Source: Ectobius pallidus (taxonomy: Eukaryota > Arthropoda > Insecta > Blattodea > Ectobiidae). From it: 64,000 nucleotides of DNA. The stretch's first letter is position 1. Every line of letters begins with the position of its first letter. The DNA lies in contig CAXKWD010000005.1 of the NCBI GenBank assembly GCA_964059195.1, positions 95,121,882 to 95,185,881 of the forward strand, written 5' to 3'. Below the pieces are notes generated by a model. That model ran no database searches. It was not told where the DNA came from and was given only the letters and a program-made list of their open reading frames with translations. Below, in pieces: positions 22,864 to 34,984 of this stretch. A program made the translations under genes and the position numbers.

Positions 22864-23649
22864 CAATGAACGCCGCTTAATGTAATCTCGGATAATGTTA
22901 TCAGTCGGGTAATGTTATCATTTTTATGAAGTCCCGTAGGGATTAATACTGATACTTTGAAAAAACGCTGTTTATTGTCATCAAAGATTTGGTTTATGTT
23001 ATCACATTTTCCTTTTTACGGCTGTATTACCAAGTACTGTACGTCATTAAAAATTTCGTTTTTAAGGGTTTCGTTTCTAACTCAACTGCATTGTGTTGTA
23101 TTGGAAGTAACGGTAGGCCTACTGTTCCCAGCTCACAAGATGGCCAGTTTGAGGGGATGGCTTTACATAAGTTTCTCTTTTAAGCAATAAAACATGTTTT
23201 ACCCCTCAGTTAAGCTGCAGCTTTTGATTTATGAAGATAACAGTGTTGACATGCAGTAATGGCTAGCGTAAAATGAAGAGACTTGAACAGACAGGTGTCA
23301 GATGTTTTGCTACGCGGTGTTCACCACAGACCAGTATAGACTTCAAAAACACTCGTAACTCGTAATTCGTAACTGAGTATGGGGTACTGGTTAAAGGACT
23401 CCTAGAAGAAAATAAAAACAATTAAAAACTTTGTTACTGGTAGAAAATAGTTTCTTGCAGTCTATTACTGTGTTATGAGTGGTTCAATGATCCACAGTTA
23501 CGTTTTATTATATGAATAGATAGGTTTGAATTCTGTTTTTTATGTATTATTTTATATATTTAATTATTCCTTTCGGCTACTGTTATCAATCGGTTAATAT
23601 TATCAGATTAGCTTCATCCCGAAGTAATCACAATGAGCAGCGTGCACTG
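22864..23649. mobile_element. pogo/Tigger-like non-autonomous DNA transposon, copy 2
   Basis: TA-flanked, homologous along its length to 1990-2780. Left end CAATGAACGCCGCTTAATGT, right end GAGCAGCGTGCACTG. It carries a few small insertions relative to copy 1. Confidence 0.78.
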
Positions 23650-24162
23650 TACTACATCAGCGAGGCAACACGCTTCAATACATCCCATAAGGCTAGGGCT
23701 CTACTACCTGTAATTTACTGCTTTTATGAGCAGTATTTTACTGCATCTTTTCTGCAGTAAAAAAGGGTGTCAACTCTTGCTTCGATCTGATCCCGGCTTC
23801 ACCTCCAGGAAAATACAGTCGTGCAGTTGCCTCAGGAAGTGAATGTGTAGGGACAAGACGTTTATTGTATTCTTAAATCATTTTCTCATTGACGATTTAT
23901 AACACATCTGAAATAAAAATGGCATGGCTATCCTTTTTTTCGAAAAAAAACGTTTTTTTGTGTGCGGTCCTGGTCATTCGACATAAAAGGTTTCGCCAGA
24001 GAAATTCGTGGAAACATCCACTATTAGCCAAATGAAAAGGTGTAATAATGTTTTACACTTCACAAAAAAAACTTATAAAATAACCTGAAAACTTGTTGAG
24101 TATTACTGGATGTCCAAACCTTCGTTTGGCTAACTTTTATCGGTTGTGTCTGGGAGTATTAG

Positions 24163-25297
24163 CACAGTATAAGTATTAATACAGTACAGAAACTCAGCCC
24201 GTTTTTCTGCCAGCCGAGCATGCGCGCGCATTTACTAGCGATCGTAGCGGCCATAAAGTAAGGCTACAGAAACTACTCCGGGAAGTATGTAAATAAATAG
24301 GAGTGTTGTATTTATTAGAACACGCTATATTCGAAAGGATCTTATTATTCTGCTGTAAATTTCAGTAATAATAAAAGACAAAATCATGAATTGCATTTCT
24401 TCACTTTCTTGAAACATCCAGAAAGGTAAGAACGAAAATAAGTAATATTTATTGTAGGTCTACTGGCTTACTCGTGATTCTGGTGTGGTTATGTTTCAAG
24501 TTACTTTAATGTAATATTTTTATATTTTATTCTGTTGTAATGATTTCTGGTGTATAAAATAGGTCATTAATGGTCGACAAGAAAACCTAGTAACAAAATA
24601 TGTAAAATATTTGAGTGAAAATTACCGTCTATGCTTGACACACGCCGAAAACAGACAGTTTATGAATTCCTATAAAAACTCGTTAATTAAAACTGCTGTA
24701 CCGACGGTGTCTTCAATTCCAAATGCTCCTGAATTTTTTGTTTTGTTTAATGAAGTCCATCCTGCAGTAATTGACGCTACATAGACCTACAATAAATTGA
24801 AGTCGTATATTGCCATATAAGGCAAAGAATCAAAATACACTGTCAACAATGACGTGCAGGATGAACAACGTGACAGACCTATAATATAATTTACGTAATT
24901 AATATGTAGGCTATTTATTATCATAATTTTAATTATAAATTATATTAAAGGACAATGATTTTAAAGGAAAAATACTAGGCCTAGGTACAGTCCTTAACAG
25001 TAGCCTATTTAGGTATTGTTTACCTCTTCTTAACTAGAATATAATACATTATCTGTTTTATTATTTCTTAAATTTAAAATTAGATTTGCATTAAATAAAA
25101 ATATTCTGTATTTTTCTCTTTTTCTCTTTTAACATAACATATTTTGCGATGTGTTTATGTATTTTCCCAAGCCATTTCATATGATGAGAATGTAGCTTTA
25201 CTCAATCTCCGCATGGAGCGCTAGTGTCGTCCAGTCAACATGTTGTCATAGGACTTTTGACACACAGTTTCTTTACTGTATTAATACTTATACTGTG
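24163..25297. mobile_element. DNA transposon with about 40 bp TIRs and 7 bp duplication
   Basis: CACAGTATAAGTATTAATAC at the left mirrors GTATTAATACTTATACTGTG at the right, extending with mismatches to CAGAAACT. GTATTAG flanks both sides (24156-24162 and 25298-25304). CA...TG ends suggest a hAT-like or related superfamily. No transposase coding is seen inside. Confidence 0.8.
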
Positions 25298-25727
25298 GTA
25301 TTAGGAAGAAGAACGCTCAGTTAAGAGAATGTATAAGAGGTGAAGAAAAACCTTCTGCTATATTAAAGTACAGTATAACTCAATTTATCCGCAGTGGAGG
25401 CTCGTGGCCGGAAAATTAGGTGAAGGGAAAAAATGCCACATGCATATGTTAATAACGGAATTCACCTATGTCTTGTATACCAAAACAATCCTTCGGTAGC
25501 CCTTTAAGGCTGCAAACTTGTCGGTGAAATCGTAATAGAATGGCTGCTTTTCTTCTAACTGCACTAGAAGTTATTTCTGAATTGAAATATTCGCTAAACA
25601 AGATACTTGTCAGGTTAGTTAGTATCTGGCAACATTTCTTATTCTTCATTCAGTAGGCCTACGTCGTGATCTGACAGCTGGCACAATGATGATTTGATTT
25701 TAAACAATGCGGGTAAGAATGTAGTTA

Positions 25728-26752
25728 TCTATATTAATAAAAATGAATTACCAAATGGTTGTTGCCGCATCACTTGAGAATGGCTCGACCGATTTGGCTG
25801 ATTTTTGTTTTGTTGTGTTCGTAATTGTCAGGACAAGGTTTGTATGAAAGAAATTTTTTGGGAAAATCCACGGGAAAAGTTGGAAATGTGAAATGAGGCA
25901 CAGTTAGAGAGTTCTGCTTTCAATTGTTTACATAATGAAAGTATTGTTTACGGTGTTCACATAGGGCTTTGGAAACTATATTATAATATTGGGCTTTAAA
26001 AAATTCTGGTACTATCGATGTAATTAATACATTTGTGAAAATAATTCTTGAAGAATAAAATCAACGAAAATAAAGCAGTCACATAACTTTCTCTACGCTC
26101 GGCATGGAAAATATAATTTTCTCACTTCACATTTTGATGTAGAATAAGCGGTCGTATTGCAGGGACAACTTAAGTGTGCGCCAGTGAGTATGCTATATCG
26201 GAAGTCTGTAACAAATCCTATCCACTGATACGTCACTCATAGATCTAGGCTTTGTATTAGTTGAGAAATAGGCCTAGGGATGTTTATCAGAGGCCCTAAG
26301 CATCTAAAAGAAGACAAAATGGGACGGAACATTTTCAGTCCTACACACACAGTATATTATCTCCCAGGTTTTTGGGAGGGAAAGTATGAAAGTGATATTG
26401 AATTTCTTTTTTTACTTCCGTCCCGAAACGGTTGTATGGTAATACAAGAGTGAGAAATACAATTTTCTGTCAAGACAATACAATCTTATGTAACCGGAAT
26501 TTCTTTTTCTTCTTATTTGCACTCCTCCCAGGCATGATGTGTAGAAGCAGTGGAATGCAAAATTCGACATCCTCTATGAGCCATCCTCTATTTCTGAGGG
26601 TATAGTCTGAGTGCCATATGTCGTTCTTCCTCATTTCGAATTCTACATACATATTACATAGGGACCTAGAGTTTCAACATCGAAAGTCCTCCATAAGTTA
26701 ATTTCATATTGCAAAATACAAAACCCGGGCGACGCCAGGCCATTTAAGCTAG
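25728..26752 (+). mobile_element. Helitron-like non-autonomous element nested in the hAT
   Basis: The 5' end is TCTATATTAATAAAAATGAA after an A. The 3' end is a GC hairpin CCGGGCGACGCCAGG followed 11 nt later by CTAG, then T. A 5' TC, a 3' hairpin with CTAG, an A/T insertion site and no TIR or duplication are the marks of Helitrons. It has no Rep/helicase coding. Confidence 0.8.
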
Positions 26753-26758
26753 TTATTT

Positions 26759-27060
26759 ATAAAATCTGATACATTTTATTCATGGAATACTAATACCTAA
26801 ATCCCACTCGGAATTATGAGTTTCATGAGATAAATTCGATCCTGCTTCTCCGCCGCGAATCTATCTATGTTTATCGTAATTATTATTCTCCTAATCAGAT
26901 TATTCAGAATATTCCATTCATGTGATGCGGACTTGGTATTGACTAATAATCTTTAGCAATCGACCAATGACTGTTGTTTATCTAAAAGTTAACATATTGC
27001 GAGGGTCGGAAAGATGCAATTTTATCTGATAAACTTCAGCTCGTTACTGGATACTTCAAG
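26759..27060 (-). repeat. Repeat E, rearranged reverse copy
   Basis: ATTTTATTCATGGAATA and GCGAATCTATCTATG match the reverse complement of the 17.57-17.68 kb part. TATTGACTAATAATCTTTAGC matches the reverse of the 18.13-18.17 kb part. The two pieces occur in permuted order. Confidence 0.6.
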
Positions 27061-27884
27061 GCATTAATATGCAGTGATTAATATGTTCCATGTCGTATGA
27101 TTACCTATGAAAAAATATGCATTGTAGGAATGAAACGTCGTGATCCACGTTTTCTTCGGAGTATAAACTAGCAAATGGATTGGGATTAGAAGAACAATTA
27201 CAGTGTAATTATATTTGTAGTGTTCAACGCATTAACATCAAGGCTGTGATGGATAATATATGTGCTTTATGTGCTTTATGAACCCTGTATTCAAGTGCAA
27301 ACGTGCCCACCTGTTTCTCCGAGCTCACAGTGTGAGGTACTGGCGAAGAAAATGCCTGAACAAGAGGGACAGCTTCATGGGTAGTCTGTTCGCGTCGATA
27401 TGGGGACGTGGGATAAGCGAGAAAACTGCTGCTTGCCATCCTCGTTTGAGTGGATCAGACTACCCATGCAACCGAGGGCATGGTAACCAGTTCCGTTTCA
27501 CCACGGCCGACTTGAAGCACTTGCATGTTCTCAGTGTCTCGTAGCTTTGACACCAGGTGGTGGCGTGGCGGGCAATTCAAAAATACAGATACATTTATAG
27601 TAAACACCAGCATTCGTGATATGGAAAATAAACTTTAAAAATGCATATTGTAAAGGGAAAATATTGGTGAAGTGCTACTTCACCTACTTCCCCTGAATAG
27701 CCGCCACTGTTTATCCGAACTACAACTATCCGGATCGCCAAATATCCAGATCACTTTGAGGCCATATTCAAGCGGTTTTTTGCAGAAGCTAGCAATTGGA
27801 AACTCTCTTTCAGGGCCGATTATTCGCGAAAAAGCGAAACTTTTAACTGACAAAATCGACAGTTTGTATGCAAAACAGCTTATT

Positions 27885-28025
27885 CTCGGTAGCGCGCTTA
27901 GCTTCCACTCTGGCGGTCCGGGTTTGATTCCCGGCCGGATTGTCGATTTTTCACACGTGAAAAATCCATTTCCCGTGTTCAGAACTGGGTGTTTAGGTTT
28001 GTTTATTAGGTAAACATCCACTCTG
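27885..28025 (+). mobile_element. tRNA-derived SINE-like fragment
   Basis: TCGGTAGCGCGCTTAGCTTCC (A-box-like) is followed by GGGTTTGATTCCCGG (B box). It then runs into CATTTCCCGTGTTC. It lies within the Tigger host element. Confidence 0.55.
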
Positions 28026-28208
28026 TGCGCAGTTCTCATTAAAACAAGTGACTCTGAACGGTACGTTCAAGATGTGACATTTTTTGTAAGTATAGTGCTG
28101 TACAATTTAGTATTTTTTTAAGAAATAACTTTATATGATTTATCCAATTACCCGGATATTTACTATCCAGGTCCGGTCCAATTAATCCGGATAGTTGGAG
28201 TTCTATTG

Positions 28209-29018
28209 TAAGTTTATTTATAATGCCATAGATACAAAGTAATCGTATTTTATTATATGCCTTTTTATAAATAAACTTTTTTTATCATTACATTTGAAAA
28301 ATGCACGACACTGAGTCTTCAGAACATAACACAAATAATAATCATTTGACTGCTTGACTCACATTACTGCATGTGACTCATCTTCTTCGGGTACGTGTAT
28401 GTTATCGTCATTTCTTTCAGAATTAATATTTTCTTCCCCTGATCCTGTTCTAGAATAATAAACAAGACAGTAGCTTTGTAGGAAAAATTTTGAAGAATAA
28501 GGTTTTCTTTCGTTAATTTTAGCACAAACTAACTTTGAACTGTGGGAAGAAGAAATTGCATTTGTTGATGATAAATATAAGGCTCTCTTTTATAAGTTCC
28601 GCTTCCACAATGCAAAGTTGCGTTTTTAAGGATCTCAAATAAATATATATCTTTCAGTGATTTGTTTTAGCTTCTTTATCTAAACAAAATCTAAACAAGC
28701 AAACCCACTAATAAATTTACAGTTGACCGATTATTTATTCAGTTAATGTGTGATGCTGTAAGGAGAATATTATATTAATAATTCGGTAACACCCCTAAAT
28801 CTATTTAAACCTGGAAGTTGTAAAGATATATTTAGGATTACCAGATCTCTGAGCATGAAAAATAGTACTTTCTTACAGTTGAGTTGAGGTTTTTAAGTTA
28901 GGCTAATTGTACATTCCGAAAGCACGACAGATAACTTTATTATTATTATTTTTTATATATTTTATTATTATACTATTGAACATACATAACTTTAGCTGAA
29001 GGCATACTTCAACGCTTA
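28209..29018. other. Unrecognised AT-rich stretch
   Basis: No gene or bounded element is seen. Confidence 0.5.
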
Positions 29019-29275
29019 ATGCCGGTTGTCAACCAAGAGCTAAGCTTACTTAGCTTAGCTTAGCTCACATACAGTGAAGGATTTCATATATAGTTGTGCC
29101 GGATTTCATACGTAGTTTGGTCGGTTTAGCTTAGCTCACATACAGTGAGGGATTTCATATATAGTTGTGCCGGATTTCATATGTAGTTTGGTCGGCACAA
29201 CTACATATGAAATCCCGCACTGTATGTGATCTAAGCTAAACTAACTTAGCTTAGCTCTTGGTCGACAACCGGCAT
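29019..29275. mobile_element. Foldback MITE with internal duplication
   Basis: ATGCCGGTTGTC at the left and GACAACCGGCAT at the right. The arms continue with AGAGCTAAGC/GCTTAGCTCT. The block CACATACAGTGAGGGATTTC is duplicated inside the left arm and present once inverted in the right arm. The target duplication is unresolved. Confidence 0.82.
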
Positions 29276-29943
29276 AACTGTATCACAAAAGTCGTTACAC
29301 TAATCTCTAATCTTAATGAACACTTTTGAATTCATGAAGGTTGCTTGCATTGACTCTTGTGTCTGGCATTTCACATGATTTACCCTCACTGGCTGTATTT
29401 AGAAGAATTTCGGACTGATGAAACAAATCCTTATCCGTTAGACAAAGTTCATAAAACTGCACACAGCAGAGTGGTTTGGAGTTGTACTGAGTTAGTAGGA
29501 TATTTTTCACTGAGTTAGTAGGATATTAGTAGGATATTTCTTTGGTGCACGGTCATAAGGGCTTAAGTCACTTTTTGGTCATTTTTAGTTTTTTATACAG
29601 TATTGATGAGGAAAACACAAGCTTTCGTTTGGTATTATGGGCTTATGTCTAGGTGCAATACAAGTTATAATACATCAAGTGATCACTATGCCTTAAGTCA
29701 TATTTTATAACATTTATTTGGTATTAAGGGCTTATGTCGACTTATGCCCCTAGTATCAGTCAGTGTGCAATATTCTGAAGAATCTTTACTTGACTTAAGT
29801 CCTTAGTACCATTCAAGATTTCTAATGTTTTCAAGTTGGGTCAGCACTGTGTTCATGATGAAGATTTTCAGGATAATATTTGCTTTATTGTTGCTTTATG
29901 GAAGCAGTATTCGCTAAATTATTAATATTGAAAGTGCTTCAAG

Positions 29944-30004
29944 ATGTCGTCCCGTGGGATGAGAATGGTTCTTCTAGCAGAGAAGTAGTCTGATATTAAC
30001 AAAG
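29944..30004 (+). pseudogene. First exon of the transposon gene, with a stop
   Basis: It reads MSSRGMRMVLLAEK, a TAG at 29986, then SDINK. The donor is GTAAAT at 30005. It leaves one base of a codon, which matches the two bases opening the next exon at 30249. The in-frame stop makes this copy non-functional. The MSSRG start is reminiscent of uncharacterised transposon proteins in insects, an impression from memory. Confidence 0.6.
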
Positions 30005-30150
30005 GTAAATATATATTAAAATTAATTGTACTGTCTTTTATTTTATTACACTACATAAACTTTCGTCATGTGTAAGCTTTTACAATAAAATAATATTTTG
30101 ACAGATCTATGCAGAAATGTCAAAAATAAAAAATACACTGAATTGTATGT

Positions 30151-30155
30151 ATGAA

Positions 30156-30243
<88 letters not shown>
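30151..30243. repeat. (ATT)n microsatellite
   Basis: Pure ATT run located in the intron of the transposon gene, ending at the splice acceptor. Confidence 0.95.
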
Positions 30244-30248
30244 TTCAG

Positions 30249-30619
30249 GTGAATGCAGTGATATTAATTCAATGCTGTCTTCTCCACTAGCTGAACAAGA
30301 GAAATTATTAACGAATATATTGGAGGAAGCACCTAATAAAACATCAAAACATAAATTGACATCTTCACTGTCTGATATTTTGGATTATGACGATGATAGC
30401 GATCGGGACAAAACATATATACCAAATTCAGAAAGTGAAAGTAGCCTGGGTGACAACACAATGAAGAACGTTCCCGTTAAGAAAAGGACTAATGTCCCTC
30501 TTAGTAGTTTAAATCAGCAAGAACAAAGTGTGAAAACTGTTTCTGCAGACCCTGTGATGCAGACATCTCTGTCAAATGAAGGAATTGACTATCTTCTACA
30601 ACCAACAATAATGATAAGG
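30249..30619 (+). pseudogene. Second exon of the transposon gene, acidic low-complexity protein
   Basis: The acceptor TTTTCAG lies directly after an (ATT)n run. The reading frame is open from 30251. It encodes a hydrophilic protein with an acidic patch DILDYDDDSDRDKTYIPNSE followed by Ser/Lys-rich sequence, typical of the N-terminal region of transposon-encoded proteins. A candidate donor is GTGAAA at 30620. If unspliced, the frame runs on to a stop at 30683-30685. No catalytic domain follows; it was probably removed by internal deletion. Confidence 0.6.
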
Positions 30620-31520
30620 GTGAAAATAGTTATTTTCAACGTCGTTGGTCTTGAGCAGTGCGCAAAGAGCGAACGCATCGTTTGAATACCGGATAGTCAT
30701 AAATTAATGTCAGTGGAAACGAAATCATTCCTAGGAATATGTAACCACTTAAACAATGCAAGAAAAAATGTTTTCTTTTTCTAGAAAATGATGTGCGGAA
30801 AATTATTTTTTCTGAGTACCGGGGACTTGGCACACATAACAAAAGGGTTGCATTTATAGCAAAACATGTCACCAGTAAAAATGTAGAAAGCAGTTAGAGT
30901 AGCATTAAAATTCCATTAATAACATGGTAATAGAAACAATTTCCAAGGTGTTTCCATTTATGATAAAATATGTTGTGCTATCTATATAAGCTTGTGTGAT
31001 ATTATTAATAAATTGTCATGTTCAAATCACAAGTCGTATTAAGCAGTTAATAAAGTCATATTGTAAATGGACAAAAGTGCAGAAGTGAGTTCAGGGGATG
31101 AAAATTTCAAAAAATAAATCTAAGGCCTAATGGGAAATTGTGCCGCAGAAAAGGAATATTGAAAATGTAATTTACTGCTACTTTAAACAAATAAAAATGG
31201 ATTTTTATGTTTTTTTAAGTTTGTTTGGCTCTCCTGAAAGACTTATGTTACTGACTTAAGCCCTTATGACTGTGCATAAAATCATATTGAGAATGGATAA
31301 AATGGCACAAGTGAGTTTTAGGGGATGAAAACGGCAAAAAATAAATTCATGAGTTAATGGGAAATTGAGCCCTCAAATAAGGAACATTCAAAATATAATT
31401 ATAAAATGTTAATTCCAAAAAAATTTAAAAATTCGATTTTGGACAAGACTTTGAAGTTTGTTTTTGCTCTCCTGAAAAACTAATGTTTTTGACTTAAGCC
31501 CTTATGACCGTGCACCAAAG

Positions 31521-32149
31521 ATTTAACAGAGAGCCGATTTCGTTTTTATGTCCACTGTGACTTCATGGGACTGAAAATCCTTTCAATGTTCGCACCACGT
31601 CCAGAAATTGCCAAGACAAATTCACATAATTTCATAAACTCACTTCATGACTCGGTGTTCCTCTCTAGAAAGTATTTCACCCATTTTGGATGTGGCAAAA
31701 GCCCTTATGTTTCCACTTCTAACCAAGTAGGTACATTTTTTTCAATTCCATCCACTGAAATGTCACTGAAATGCGTTCCTCATAGCTATTAGTTCATTTC
31801 CTTAAATACTAAAGGCAATTGCCATACACACTAATAATCTGATTTTCAAAGAAACACATCCATTTTAATTTTCTGATTTTTTAAAAAGATTTATTTCACC
31901 GTGATTGGTAAAAACTCATCTTGTTTCCTAAAATGACAGGTTGACAGATTAGAGTAGGCCTACATTTCAAGGTTATATAAAAAGTAAAGAGTACAAAATT
32001 AGGATCCCTGAAAAGACTACATGTAGCCTACTCTTTACTCTTTAAAGAGTACGTATGGTAACCCTGGATATATTGATTTTGAAAGATACCTACCGGTTTC
32101 TTTTATCAACCTAAAATCCAATCTAATAATGGTACTTTCTTAGCATATA
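31521..32149. other. Unrecognised stretch
   Basis: Short open stretch only (31565-31792), no recognisable domain. Confidence 0.45.
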
Positions 32150-32273
32150 ATTAGATTGTAAGTCTTGACATGTCCAAGAAATCAATATGTAATTGGGCAC
32201 AAGGGATGAAATAAAGTTTTTATTGTTGTTATTATTATTATTATCATTATTATTATATTATTATCATTATAAC

Positions 32274-32340
<67 letters not shown>
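32150..32340 (+). mobile_element. LINE 3' end with (ATT)n tail
   Basis: TCTTGACATGTCCAAG and ATGAAATAAAGTTTTTATT are followed by about 110 bp of ATT/ATC repeats. It resembles the untranslated end of the LINE at 54240-54810, so it is read as a heavily 5'-truncated copy. Confidence 0.6.
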
Positions 32341-32546
32341 TGCATGGGTTGTGCATCACTGTGCTAAGTTCAAGGCACGGGGAAATCACATTGTATGCCT
32401 ATCTGTGGTTAGTGATTAATTTTCCCAGTGTTTACATTTACAAGTGTTTAAGGTAGTAGGTATGTAAACTCACTCACTAAATTAGTTCACATGACATTGA
32501 TGAAATGATATCTTAAAACTTCAAATGAACTAAGTTTGATCTTGAC

Positions 32547-33107
32547 CACTGGCGTAGCCAGAAAATAATTTCGGGGAGGCTCGAAATTATAGAATACCCA
32601 CAATAAAGAGGGTGGAGATCCATCCCCGGAAATTTTTTAAATATTGTACTGATCAATATGTCATTTAACGCTATTTTAGCACTGCAAACTAGTTAGAAAA
32701 GTTGTTTACTATATTCTAAGACATGCCAACTTAAACAAGAAACCGTTACCTCAGTTATATCACTCATTACTATTTATAAGAAAAGTTCATTTTCACGTGG
32801 AACAGTGGAAATAATATGCCTACATTTACAAGATCAGTACTTTATTATAAAATAAAATAATTAAATATTTGACAAAATGGAGCTTAACTACATAGGAGCA
32901 CTCGTTTCAAGCTTCCACTTGTGGCCATTTCATCGATTACCTCATCAGTTCCAATGATTTATGAAAACAAAATAACTGCTATATCTTATTTGACACACCA
33001 ACAAAACTTGTATACCTTAATAAATATTAAAAAATAATACTAAAGTAATATTTTAGGTTTTGATTTTGGGGGCCGGATCCCCTGGACCCCCCTTTCGTAA
33101 ACCACTG
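32547..33107. mobile_element. hAT-like element of the GGCGTAGCCAG family, degraded
   Basis: Left end CACTGGCGTAGCCAG, right end CGTAAACCACTG with a G/C-rich subterminal GGGGGCCGGATCCCCTGG. The flanks GATCTTGA and GATCTGCA are an imperfect 8 bp duplication. Confidence 0.6.
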
Positions 33108-33194
33108 GATCTGCAGATGAAGCCAATCTGGAGATCAAAGCAAGAACCTAGCCTCGGAAATGTACCGGGTAAAAGTGTTAACAATTTTCTTTAT

Positions 33195-34405
33195 TAAGTG
33201 CCAGTATGGTACTTTATGAGATTGTGTGGTGGACGAAAAAATGTCTGTCCGTCTGTCTGTCCGTCTGTCCGTGTGTCTGTACGCACCATAACTCAAATAC
33301 GCTTTTTCGGACTTTCATGAAACTTGGAAAAAACATTTATAATGTCCATGGGAAGAACCCTGTTGATATTGAACCAAATCGGTTCACCGGTACCGGAGTA
33401 ATGCCCAATTTAGTGCCTATTTTAATAGATTATGGCGCCTTTCTAATAGAAAGGCGCCATCACTCAAATACGCTGTATCGGATTTCCATGAAACTTGGTA
33501 TACCCATTTATGACGTCCATGAGAAGTGCCCTATTGAATTTGAACCTAATCTGTTGACCGGTACCGGAGCAAAACCCAATTTAGTGTCTACTTTAAAGAC
33601 GCAATAACTCAAATACGCTTTATCGGATATTTATGAAACTTCGTATACGCATTTATAATGTCCATGGGAAGACGTTTATTGATATTGGACCAAATCGGTT
33701 GGCCAGTACCGGAATAATGCCCAATTTAGGGTTTTTATGTTAATATATAAGAAGTCGCGATAACTCAAATATGCTTTATTGGATTTTCCTGAAATTTTGT
33801 ATACCCATTTATAATGTACGTGGAAAGACGTCTACTGATATTGGACCAAATCGGTAGACCGGTACCGGAGTTAAACCCATTTTAGTGTATATTTTAAAGA
33901 CGCGGTAACTCAAATACGCTTTACCGGATTTTTATGAAACTTGGTATACACATTTATAATGTCGATGGGAAGACGTCTATTGATAATGGATAAAATCGGT
34001 TGACCTGTTTCGGAGTAATGCTCAATTTAGTGCCTATTTTATGGTAATATACGTATTCGAAAGAATTTATTTAAAAAAATGAAAATCAGTTATCTTGACA
34101 ACATTGCCTATTGTTTTACTGTTATCTTATAAGGCCTTGGAAATTAAAATACAGGTAGCTATGACAAAAAAATATTGATTTACATGCGCTTATCCAACTA
34201 GACCGTTAAAATGACCCAGGTGGCCGAGATGGTAGACCTTTCTTCTTCCGTAAGCCCTGCTAAATGAATAAACCTGGAGCTTAACTTGGAAATCAAATTA
34301 AAAAAAAACATTCTGCATACGTATCATAATTGCAGTCATAACTGATTAAACAAAAACATACTGGCACTTTGTTACATCAGTTTACCTGATTTTATTTTAT
34401 ATTGA
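33195..34405 (+). mobile_element. DINE/Helentron-like element with (GTCY)n and 150 bp tandem units, copy 1
   Basis: It starts near AAGTGCCAGTATGGTAC, then CTGTCCGTCTGTCTGTCC ((GTCY)n) at 33243-33280. Five tandem units of about 145-170 bp follow, each starting with a word like ATAACTCAAATACGC and containing a GACCGGTACCGGAG-like word. Unit starts lie near 33285, 33457, 33605, 33762 and 33906. The end carries CATACTGGCACTTTG, inverted to the start. An open frame across two units is a by-product of the repeats. Confidence 0.65.
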
Positions 34406-34984
34406 ATTGAAATCGATTTAAGAAAAGAATAAATTGGTAGGCCTACTGTTTGATTTATTGATTCCCTCTACCTCAAGCAATTTAAAAGAAAACAACTCGC
34501 TCTGTAGGGGTCTACTAGTATTTACTTTGATTTTCTTATACTCTTTTCAGTCTTTCAAAATCCGTTTCATAATTGTTCTGTTCCTTCAAACCGTCTGAAT
34601 AAAATATATTTAAGAAGTTTGAAGAGTATAAACAGAAATTCTATATTCAAGAAAACTACATACACAAAATATTATGAATTCTTTAATATTAAACTCTCTC
34701 TTATCGGAAGCTCGTAACTGTCCAAGAAAGAGAAGTAGTTTAAATATTTGCTGAAGGAAACATTGCCTTATTTTGAAGTTTCAAAAGGCTGGTCAAGGAG
34801 AAAAGTTTGATAAGACCGGGAGTGATGAGACGAATTGAAAAGTTTCTTATTATAGTCTTTCTTTCTTTTAAATAAAACAAGTTGTGACCTCTCATTCCAT
34901 TCTTTAGAAACTCTCCACAACTGAAAATGTATTTAAATGAAATAACTGTAACTGTTTGCTAGATCAGAAGATGAAGTCAATCTG
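34406..34984. other. Unrecognised stretch
   Basis: No gene seen. CAATCTGGAGATCAAAGCAAG near 34980 is repeated at about 33127, beside the hAT remnant. Confidence 0.45.

Larger units (their letters stand above)
25392..27709. mobile_element. hAT-like element nested in the Tigger element
   Basis: Starts CAGTGGAGGCTCG, ends AGCCGCCACTG, inverted. An exact 8 bp duplication TTTATCCG lies at 25384-25391 and 27710-27717. Its interior is mostly taken up by a Helitron and a repeat E fragment. I find no transposase domain. Confidence 0.88.
25371..28208. mobile_element. Tigger-like element hosting nested insertions
   Basis: TA-flanked. The left end starts CAGTATAACTCAATTTATCCG. After the nested hAT it continues AACTACAACTATCCGGAT. 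The right end, read in reverse, is CAATAGAACTCCAACTATCC. Removing the hAT joins TTTATCCG once. About 0.5 kb of the element itself remains. Confidence 0.8.
29540..31520 (+). mobile_element. 1.98 kb DNA transposon with subterminal repeats and broken two-exon gene
   Basis: The ends match perfectly for about 31 bp, beginning CTTTGGTGCACGGTCATAAG. Variants of GACTTAAG and AAGGGCTTATG recur inside both ends. The right side has a roughly 230 bp direct duplication (near 31040-31270 and 31285-31515). The flanks share ATTT at best, so the target duplication is unresolved. No DDE domain is visible, so the superfamily is not assigned. Confidence 0.8.

Noticed and set aside
27224..27544. Overlapping open frames on both strands
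   Set aside because: Inside the nested hAT element, no recognisable motif and no splice context.
32193..32456. Open frame with a long poly-Tyr run
   Set aside because: Produced by translating the (ATT)n tail of a LINE.
33206..33607. 133-residue open frame with Cys/Val/Ser repeats
   Set aside because: Arises from the (GTCY)n tract and the 150 bp tandem units; a similar frame recurs in copy 2 with no start or domain logic.
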